From contig JASWJB010000454.1 of assembly GCA_032433595.1 (NCBI GenBank), forward strand, positions 1 to 26,767: a stretch of DNA of 26,767 bases. The letters are read 5' to 3'. Source of the stretch: Conoideocrella luteorostrata (lineage: Eukaryota > Ascomycota > Sordariomycetes > Hypocreales > Clavicipitaceae). Positions 18,933 through 26,767 of this stretch are shown piece by piece (position 1 is the stretch's first letter; every line of letters starts with the position of its first letter). Below the pieces are notes generated by a model. It ran no database searches. It was not told the DNA's origin and was given only the letters and a program-made list of their open reading frames with translations. The position numbers and the translations under genes were made by a program.

Positions 18933-21900
18933 CATTACAAAGAGCAATTTCAAGTCGCACTTTGGCAAAGAATGTTCCAAGCAGGACACGTATGACGGAA
19001 GATCAATGCCAAATCCCCAGCTAGCTTGTCGGGAAACATGGACAAGTATAGTAAGCAGGTAGATAGGTACTAGTTAGTTACTATGCTGACACGACGGGGT
19101 AGCTGTTCGAGCAATTTGATGCGCGGATACAACTGGTCACACAAGACTTTTTTATCTTTTTTGTGTGTTGGAATAATTTGGCATCACGATGAGTTATATG
19201 TTGAGTCTACATCAGCATAATTACAGGGCTCTTGCTGCGTTTCTTATCAGTGCATGCATGAATGCGCAGCTAATTTTGCCGCAAACTCATTGACCTGGTA
19301 ATGAATCCTTCAGGCTAATATATTGTAGATCATGCATGTCAAGTTTGCTTCAATAGTAGTACCGGTGCTTTTTTAATGGAAACAAAAAAAAAAATTTGAA
19401 TCGCGCGCACATATTGTGCGACTCTAGGGACACATGGCAATGGCCAGCTTATGCAGTGTCGCATGGAATGAAACTATGCATGACTTGTCCAGTCTCATGT
19501 GAAGTTCAGTGACCTTCGAAAAAGTTTTATTTGAAACGGATGCAGAGTCGTGTTTGAGTAAAACCACTACATCAATTGCTGCCTCGAAACTCTTGCAGCG
19601 TCCAACGCTGCTCTGCCTAATAATACCCACGGCAGGGTACAGGCGACGAAATTTCGACTTGCCCTTGTGATATCATCGAGTGCAGCATCCCTGCCCTCGG
19701 ATAATTCAGTCAGAAAAGTAGCATGGGCTTTACGCCAGCTGTGTGGATTTGGGCTTGCAATTCGTTCGTGTTGGTTGGGGGCCAGACCAAGGAGGGGTAA
19801 GAGCATGCATCACGAGGTGGGTGTTGCGCGAACCTGATGGTCCGCAGCGGCGCAGAAAAAACATTTACTAATCGCGGGAACAAAGCTTGGCAAGCGAAAG
19901 TGAAATGCTCTTGGCTCTTGCGTGCTTTGCCTATGTATGTGGCCTGTCAAGTACATATGAGCGAGCATCTGGCGCTTTACCCGACCAAATAAGGACATGG
20001 GCGCATGTACCACTTGGGTGCACAAACTTGGGCCGAAGCCTTGCATCCTTGTCCGACCTTTGCGAGTCGGATCTGATTGAGGTCATGATTCGGCTTCAAA
20101 GTGTCCTCTTCCAGACGAGTCATTCTAGTGAATGTCGGTGACGGCGGCTGATGGTGGGTAAACTGAGAAGGATCTCGACCACGGAAGTGGCACGTCTCAC
20201 GAGGTCACTCACTCACATCTTTGTGCTCTTTGTGCTCGCTTGTCGCCATTGACTGAACCAACATCAGCAGTAAATGATAACAGGTGATGCGCGGCTCGCC
20301 ATATTTTAGGTCCCGACTAACGAGTCTATGCTCCGCTACCTAATCCAGGTTGACCTCAACCGAATTGTGCGGCTCACTGGGACCCTGAAAGCATAGACTT
20401 GCTTTCGAATTTGCTGGCTGGTGGTCATGTCTAGTTGATGGTCGATGTCACCCGTCCCCGTCCGATTGTGAGATGCAAGACACTTGAATGCTGCATTGGT
20501 GTTGGGCATATGAGACGTACTAGCCAGCATGCAAGTGAGCAATGGATGCGTCACATACCTGCGAGGCACAAAACTTGGTCAGGGGACAGGAGAGGAAGTC
20601 CACCGCTTGGTGGTTGATCTATGATGCTCGTCATTTTCATGTGAGAAGCGAAGGAGGAGGAATGCTGATGGGCAAGGGGCTGACGTCGCGCATTTGAGAG
20701 CGTACCATCTACTCCGTAAAATGCATCGTTATCACCCATGAGCAAGTGAACCAATCTATTGTATCTTTTGTCTTGGTCCGTAGTTTCCTGTTAATCAGAG
20801 CAAGCCAATTCGTCTGGCTGTCCGATACCAGCATGCTATTATGCCGTAGTTGGTTACGGAGTGGTGACTTAATTCCCCGCTGCGAAATGTCGCGGTAGCG
20901 CCGACCCGCACAAGAAGAACCACGCTAGGCTCAAGACAGATCTCGACCCTGGGCTAGTTGCGTCACACGTCCTTGGTTCAAACCGACGGTATAACTGTAT
21001 AACTGCAATATCACAAAGTTAGTACTCCGTACTCCGTAGATAATTGCAGTACCAGATGAGGTGGTGGTTTGAGCAATTACTCCGCAGTGACGGTCAAATG
21101 CCTATTGCCGGCCCGAGTGGCTGATAACGTCGATGGCATCGGCCATGGGAATGGAGGAACGGTTGCACCCGCGAACATGCTGTGCCATGTTCTGGACTGG
21201 GCAGCTCAGAAATCGGGGGCATGCCTTTGATGGCTTTCATGCCAAGATAAAGAGAGGGAAGCCGTCATGAGACGGTGGAAGGAGACACGGAGGACCCCGT
21301 GCGACCGCAGTCGTACAACGATGCATTACATGAGGTGCCCCGTACTTAACATTGCTAGTTAATGTGGTGCAGAAGGGCTTGAAGTTTAATTCGTGCTGCA
21401 TCGGCCGTCTGCCTGGGCCAAACTCGAGTTTCCCACTTTCCCATCCTGCCAGCCAGCAAGTTTCACACTCAACTACCTACTGCGTACGGCGTAGCTCTTG
21501 TTAGTTAGTTGGTTACAGAGAATGCTGCCGGCTGGATCGACAGGTAGAGCGGGTCTCGTGCCAGGAGGAAGCAAGCGCCCTCTACCGCCCGCTGAAGCCC
21601 ACTAATGTGCCAGCCCCGGGGTCCAATAATTCCAGTATTAAACGGAGGAGTCAACTGGCCAGCCCTTGTAAATTGCACGGAGCAACCACATCACACTGTG
21701 TCCTGCTATTCCTAGCCTGCCAGCCAATCCTAATTGGTCTGGCATTTATTTTCCTAGTCATGCCGTGTGCCTGCCTGTCTAGGTCTGTCGGGGTCTGTCT
21801 ATCCGTAACCCTGGGCCGGATTCTCTAGAAGGGGGATGGATGGATGGATGATGCGGTGGTGAGAGGTGGTGCATGCGGTGGGTGCGTGCTCCCTGCTTGC

Positions 21901-22383
21901 CGGCTGGAAGAATCGTACTAGTAGAAGACTGCCCGCCAGCCCACCTGCCCGCCAGCCTGAACTGTCTATCTCAGGACACATCGATTTCCTTTTTAATTCG
22001 CCCTGCTCCGTGCCGCAACTTCAAATGCAGCTTGAAGCGACTCCTTTCATGCACGGACCGACTCAGCTTATGGCAAGACTTATTTAAAATCTCGCTTGTC
22101 GGCGCCCTCGCATCTAATTTTATTGATGCACCGCCTCGTGTCCAACACCATCCGGTCCAAACATTTGTGTTACGCGTGCCTTGACCCAGCTTCGGCACAA
22201 CCGGCGAGGCACTGTCGTCATTCCCTGCCGGCTTTGAAAGGAGACCAGGCGGTAACAAACCTCTAGGGGCTCTTTACCATTTGCCCCTTAATACATCTTT
22301 TCCGCACTGCCGAGGAAGAAAACTCGATTGAGAGATAGAAGCAAATACATGCCCATGCTCTTTTCCTGCTGCTGACACCTACC
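18933..22383. other. long intergenic region with ACTCCGTA motifs
   Basis: About 3.4 kb without a convincing gene. Minus-strand frames at 19567-19806 and 19424-19630 overlap, but I recognise nothing in them. It contains an A-rich run near 19384, ACTCCGTA-type motifs at 20711-20718, 20855-20862 and 21024-21038, a GTTAGTTAGTTGGTTAC stretch near 21500 and a short GGAT repeat at 21835-21850. The last part (about 22270-22383) is the likely 5' UTR and promoter of the next gene. Confidence 0.45.
21024..21038. repeat. two overlapping ACTCCGTA motifs
   Basis: ACTCCGTACTCCGTA: two head-to-tail copies sharing one A. Part of the scattered intergenic family of ACTCCGTA/TACGGAGT motifs in this window. Confidence 0.8.
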
Positions 22384-23499
22384 ATGAGCCTTGCTGAGTC
22401 GCCAACTCTGAAGAGGGGAGAGCACTATCCGAGGACTGGTGACGTGGCCGACGACAGCAGTTTTGACGATTCCACACCCAGAGCTGTCGAGGGCATCGAT
22501 CTCGGCCACAAAATGGATAGCATTGACAAAAATTCCAAGGCCAAAAAGCGATCTCTTTTTGGATTCGGCAAGAAGAAAGAGGCCAGCAAAGCTACGCCGC
22601 CCGTTACTTCACAGACTTCCGATCCGTCCGCAACAGCTTCAAGAACGACCCAGTCACCGACGCGAGTTAACACCGGCGAACATGCCGTGTTTGTACACCC
22701 TTCGTCGCCACCTCGTGCCCTTTCCAGCTCGCCACGAGTATCGTCTCCTGCAGGCTCCCAGATTTTTGAGAGAGACGTGCAGGACAGCACCGTGTTGAAG
22801 CCCAGCTCGCCCGCAATCCCAACACACATCCAGACCGAAAACTACATCCCGCCCGTGCTCGACGATGCGTCGGAAGCCATTACCAACCAGAAACTCGATC
22901 CCGATGCGGTGGAAATTGTCACACACACGTCACACCAGCCTGCTTCGGTAACCGTCACTGGCGCATCCGGAGTGGCTACGTCACCACATGACCAGATGGC
23001 CTCGGAATGGGCCGCCGAACTGGCTTCATTTGCCGACCGAGTTGGACTCCCTCCCGAAACTGCGTCTAACTACGGCTCCCTCGATTCGGCTGATGTCCGT
23101 CGGCTATCCTTTATCTCGTTTGCAGATGTCGTTCAGGCTGAACATAGCACCCAAGTTGGGTCAATGGGCTCGAGGGAGAGCATCCACATGACAGGGTTGA
23201 CTTCTATTCCTTCGGCTGCCATGAATCGATCTCCGTCACCGATTCGTTCGCCGGTATCGAGTCAGGGGCAGGGAACAAGTCCACCAACAAGCAATCCTGG
23301 CAGCATGAAGGGAATCGAGTTGAGTCCACCACGAAAGACTCTCGGCAGTCCAAAGCCCGGCCAACAGAACCTTGCAGCACCAGGGGGTGACCTCAACATT
23401 GAGACGATGCGGCAGGCGCTAAGACGTACTGGCAGCACCGATTTCAGCAGCTTCAAAAGCAATCCTGCGAGCCCATTGGAAGGTCCCGGGTCTCGCTGA
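22384..23499 (+). CDS. intrinsically disordered conserved-type protein, function unknown
   Basis: Uninterrupted 371-codon frame with a good start context (ctaccATGa), rich in Ser, Pro and Thr. I do not recognise a named family. Visible features: an acidic N-terminus with many possible phosphosites (ADDSSFDDSTPR, 22-33); a basic patch KAKKRSLFGFGKKKEASK (52-69) that could bind membranes or act in nuclear import; long SP-rich linkers; a likely ordered segment around 204-254 (QMASEWAAELASFADRVGLP, then ADVRRLSFISFADVVQAEH), containing a basophilic-kinase-like RRLS; SPSPIRSP at 283-290; and a short amphipathic C-terminal helix (LNIETMRQALRRTGS, 337-351). A scaffold or signalling role is conceivable but not shown. 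No introns are needed. Confidence 0.85.
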   Translation: MSLAESPTLKRGEHYPRTGDVADDSSFDDSTPRAVEGIDLGHKMDSIDKNSKAKKRSLFGFGKKKEASKATPPVTSQTSDPSATASRTTQSPTRVNTGEHAVFVHPSSPPRALSSSPRVSSPAGSQIFERDVQDSTVLKPSSPAIPTHIQTENYIPPVLDDASEAITNQKLDPDAVEIVTHTSHQPASVTVTGASGVATSPHDQMASEWAAELASFADRVGLPPETASNYGSLDSADVRRLSFISFADVVQAEHSTQVGSMGSRESIHMTGLTSIPSAAMNRSPSPIRSPVSSQGQGTSPPTSNPGSMKGIELSPPRKTLGSPKPGQQNLAAPGGDLNIETMRQALRRTGSTDFSSFKSNPASPLEGPGSR

Positions 23500-25288
23500 G
23501 CTGTAGGGTGTCTTGGCATATTTATTGATGGCATCCAGAAGGTTCTTTGTGATCGCTTCAGCCTGCTTTCTTTCTTCTTTCTTCTTCTTTCTTCTCGTGT
23601 CTAGTCCTAGGGAGACTATGAAGGATACCTTTTTTTCGAACACTCTTTTAAATATTTTTATCCATCTTACAGTGGCATGCAAAATAGCGTGGGAACTCGG
23701 TGATATATTATTGGCACTCAGGAGTTGGCAGAAACTACTTTGGTCTTTGGCGTCAAAGCAAACCGCACAATATTAGGCACTCTGCAAAAATATTCTTTTA
23801 TGTTTGTTGTTGAGGAGACTTGTTAGGAACAGGTACAGATATCTCTTGTGAATAGGATGTAAGCTGTGGAAGTACCGCAGAATTAAAATGACCAACCAGG
23901 CGCGTCGTCATTTCCTTACTGAATGCTTATGTTTTCGTACATGTGTGTTGACTTAAATTAGGAGGTGAAGAAGCAGTTACTGTACGGAGTATACTTGCCA
24001 AAGAAGGGTAGCCAGCCGAATGACAGTCTCGCTTCAAGCTGTGTATTCCTCTTCCTCCGGACGTGCCAACCGATAACGTCCGCTTTCCAGCAACCCGACG
24101 ACTTGAAACAGTCAATTCAATTTTTCCAGAGGAACAGTTAGCTCTTTCAATGATGACTGCCGGCGTCCGCCTCTCTAGGTTGGAAATTTGGCCCCTAAAG
24201 AGACCCCAACCAAGTTTCCACGACAATGAAAAGTCACTTTGTACGCCATACATAGAACACGGCGCCATGCGAGTTGGTACTCGGTGCGCTCTTACCCTCC
24301 CTTGTATGATTCCAGCATTGAGTTCCTACATCATGGCATTGGATGTATCGGCAGCCATATGAAACACAATTGGAGGCCTGTTCAAGGGAGACATACCACT
24401 TAAATCTTAGCAGTGAGGCACAGCGTAGAAAGAATGATGGCGCTTATGAAATTAAGAACAAGCTTGAGCGATCCGTCATTACCAGTTTCTACTGGGCAGC
24501 CCGTCGGCAATTCGGCTGATATGACAAAGCACGTACATGTTCGGTCGAACTGAGACAGCGATAGACCGGTCTGCCGAGATAGATCGGGAGTCTCATGAAT
24601 GGATCGGGACGGCGCCAGGGGGGGGAGCAGAGGTTTGCGAGGCAGGTGTGCATGGTTCATGGGATCACGGGACTTGTTAATTTATTATAGATTGGCCGAG
24701 ATTATACTTAGTTGGGCTGTGGTGTTTCAGCACGCGGTTCAGCTTGGGTCGTAAGTTACGTGGGCTAGGGGAGCGAGACATTAGTTAGCAGGACACTACC
24801 TAGTACTCCGTAAACTACGGAGGAGAGAGTTTTCGCGGACAGAGAGCAGCACGGAGTTCTCGGTACAGATGGCCACATGGGAGCATTCATAAAAATAGAC
24901 GAATATCATGAGTGAGAATACGAAGCGGAAAATACCAAATATACGGATAATGACGGCTGAGACAAGTAGCTAGCTGGATGGGGAGGAGCTGATCATATGG
25001 CGAGACGCTTTGGACACTGCGAGAGGCACAAATTCGTGTTGTTTGTACTGCTGAGCTACGCAGTGCTCTGTCAGCCGTACACACAGTTGAAGTTGAGTCT
25101 GTGATGTTCGAAATTTTCAAGCTCGGATTCGGTGTGTGTTCAATCATCCGCTAGCCTTGTCGACCACCCAGAACGGGCTCTTCGCTCAAGGTCTAAGCTT
25201 TTCCATACGGAGCAGTCTGTTTTCTTACATCAGACATCCTACTCATTGGCTTGGGATTCTATCACAGAGGAGTAACTAGTTACCGAGG

Positions 25289-25390
25289 ACTCCGTACAAC
25301 CTGGCTACCTACCTACTAGTTAGCTAGTTAACTACTCCGTAGACACCCAGTTACCCAGTTACCCAAGTACGGAGGCGGCGTACGGAGTAC
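25289..25390. repeat. cluster of ACTCCGTA/TACGGAGT motifs with TACCTACC and TAGTTAGCTAG runs
   Basis: Within about 100 bp: ACTCCGTA at 25289-25296 and 25334-25341, TACGGAGG near 25369 and TACGGAGTAC at 25381-25390. These are mixed with CTACCTACCTACTAGTTAGC-type and ACCCAGTTACCCAGTTACCC short repeats. Function unknown. Confidence 0.75.
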
Positions 25391-26674
25391 TGGAAATGGC
25401 ATATCCGTAGTTAAACGAGATCCTTCCTGTCTGATATCCCTCCCAGCGTCGGTCGTCGTCCTCTCCCGGGCCACAGAGTGTTCACTAATCTCTTAAGCTC
25501 CTAATAAGCTCGCAGTTTTGCTTTTGTTTGGATAGACTAACCAGCAACCCAAGCTTTTGCTGACGACCGTGCGCACGGGTAGAATATTGCCCATGATGCC
25601 ATTGGCAGATGATGGACGGGATGGGGGGGGTTGAGGGGTTGGTTGTCGACCAGGGACAAGGGAAGCCAAGCATTAGTTAGATCAGCGGGCTGGGAAGGGA
25701 ACTGGGGGACATGAACCCTGCTTGCTGGCTGCACATGCAACGCAGCCAGGGACTTATCCTATCTCAATGGAGAATGAGCACTCCATATCTACTACGTAGT
25801 AGCAGTGCAGCTGGGGGAGTTGAAAAGCTCCAGTTTGCCCGCTGTCACGAAACGAGTCGGCTGGGGCCGTTGATCCCGGTGATCCTGACTCGGGTTTGGG
25901 AGAACGAGACGGAGAGTTGCAATAGCAATAAAAATACGGGGTAAAGATGCTACGAAGCTTCCTGTTGCTAAATGTCGTAGACTTAACTGTGAATGTATCT
26001 ATTGTCAATGCTAGATTATTTAATTAATTATCTGTCAACGGACGCCCCCTGCACAGTAACTAACTAGTTCTCTGTAAAGATGAGCATAATGCTCAATTTA
26101 TCCGTGTGTAAACACACGGCAAATAAAGCTCTATCAAAGCCAGCAAATCGAGGAGAGGCACGAAGTCAAGTTCCTCATGTTGGAACCCTCGGTTAGTCAA
26201 TTGGCGTGTTATAACTCAGCCACTGGATTCCACGGCCTCCGATTCATGCCATGCGATGGCCGGCATCTTTGCCGTCCTCGGCGCATATTCACCCGCTGCA
26301 CCAGCCATGATACCGGGAAACGCTTCATCAACATCCCGAATCTATCGGAACCACTCAACAACTCCAACATTTTTCTCACTTTTGGAGCTATTGGCTTTCT
26401 GCGGTCCTTGGCGGCCGCCACACGACGCAATTCGCGGATTAATTATCGGGGAAGGCGCCGAGGGCTTTGTGGCGTGGCGGAATGGGAAGTTGAACTGCAT
26501 GTAGTGCCTTGTTCCTGCGTTGCTGCGCTGGCCAAGAGCTGTCAAACCACATGCTTGAGATGCAAACGCCATGTTCAGTCAGACACGCAAGCATGCACCC
26601 AATATGCACGTCCATGACTGGACTAACTAGCCAGTCATCGCGAATCGGAGCAAGCCCTAACTCTGCTTAGCGAT

Positions 26675-26712
26675 AGTACTCCGTCCGTACTTCATACGGA
26701 GTACGGAGTACT
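26675..26712. repeat. inverted pair of AGTACTCCGT
   Basis: AGTACTCCGT at 26675-26684 and its exact reverse complement ACGGAGTACT at 26703-26712, with an 18-base spacer that holds further partial copies (CCGTACTT, ATACGGAG). It could form a 10-bp stem, and each arm contains the palindrome AGTACT. Confidence 0.85.
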
Positions 26713-26767
26713 CGGCTCTTCGTATCGTTTGAGTTTCGCGAATAACGAAACACGCAGTACTCTGTAG

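Larger units (their letters stand above)
23500..26767. other. intergenic region to the window end
   Basis: About 3.3 kb. A pyrimidine-rich stretch near 23570-23600 and the following AT-rich sequence are probably the 3' UTR of the disordered-protein gene. ATG-initiated frames at 24268-23927 (minus, 113 aa) and 26177-26617 (plus, 146 aa) have no recognisable domain and compete with open frames on the other strand. ACTCCGTA-type motifs are dense from 23983 to the end. Confidence 0.45.

Noticed and set aside
19424..19806. Two overlapping minus-strand frames that might be one frameshifted gene
   Set aside because: Neither has a recognisable family motif, so a shared origin cannot be supported.
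20970..20990. T-arm-like ggttcaaaccg
   Set aside because: The preceding 60 bases form no D-arm, anticodon arm or matching acceptor stem.
23927..24268. 113-codon minus-strand frame with ATG
   Set aside because: No domain or signal, and a plus-strand frame of similar length overlaps it; consistent with chance.
11100..24595. Shared 14-mer gatagatcgggagt at about 11106 and 24580
   Set aside because: The match does not extend on either side; too short to call a dispersed repeat.
26177..26617. 146-codon plus-strand frame with ATG
   Set aside because: Arg- and Cys-rich product without known motifs, overlapped by open frames in other phases; no intron or promoter evidence.

Overview
This is genomic DNA from a filamentous ascomycete (Pezizomycotina). 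The signs are short 60-170 bp introns with GT(A/G)AGT donors and CTAAC/CTGAC-like branch sites, long intergenic spaces, and fungus-specific protein families. The NADP-isocitrate dehydrogenase sequence looks like Sordariomycetes. Together with many intergenic ACTCCGTA and TACCTACCTA-type motifs, this makes me lean towards Hypocreales, but the order is an inference.

Layout: (1) 122-1646, minus: three-exon NADP-dependent isocitrate dehydrogenase with a mitochondrial presequence and an internal start. (2) 4029-6034, plus: secreted GMC-family FAD oxidoreductase, two exons. (3) 6147-6940, minus: a short-chain dehydrogenase remnant convergent with the GMC gene, broken by two frameshifts and a stop. 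(4) 7542-11511, minus: a seven-exon, 1107-residue fungal NLR with an alpha/beta-hydrolase (SesB-like) effector, NB-ARC and TPRs. It appears intact once one GC-AG intron is allowed. (5) 14497-17244: a second NLR-type gene (Pfs nucleosidase plus NACHT), heavily decayed. Its first part is on the plus strand and its downstream part on the minus strand. Re-inverting the segment between two AGCT tetranucleotides (about 16101 and 17243) rejoins the reading frame, so an inversion of about 1.1 kb split the gene. (6) 22384-23499, plus: single-exon, intrinsically disordered 371-residue protein of unknown function.

The rest (2287-4028, 11571-14496, 17250-22383, 23500-26767) has no convincing gene. It holds simple repeats and scattered copies of the near-palindromic ACTCCGTA/TACGGAGT motif.

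Biologically, a housekeeping gene sits beside accessory genes. One apparently working NLR and one dead NLR lie about 3 kb apart, as expected for a fungal allorecognition or innate-immunity locus under birth-and-death evolution. I found no CRISPR array, rRNA, tRNA or intact transposon. The most unusual structure is the inversion-split Pfs-NACHT gene; next are the NLR's inferred GC-AG intron, which carries a GT-rich microsatellite, and the ACTCCGTA motif.
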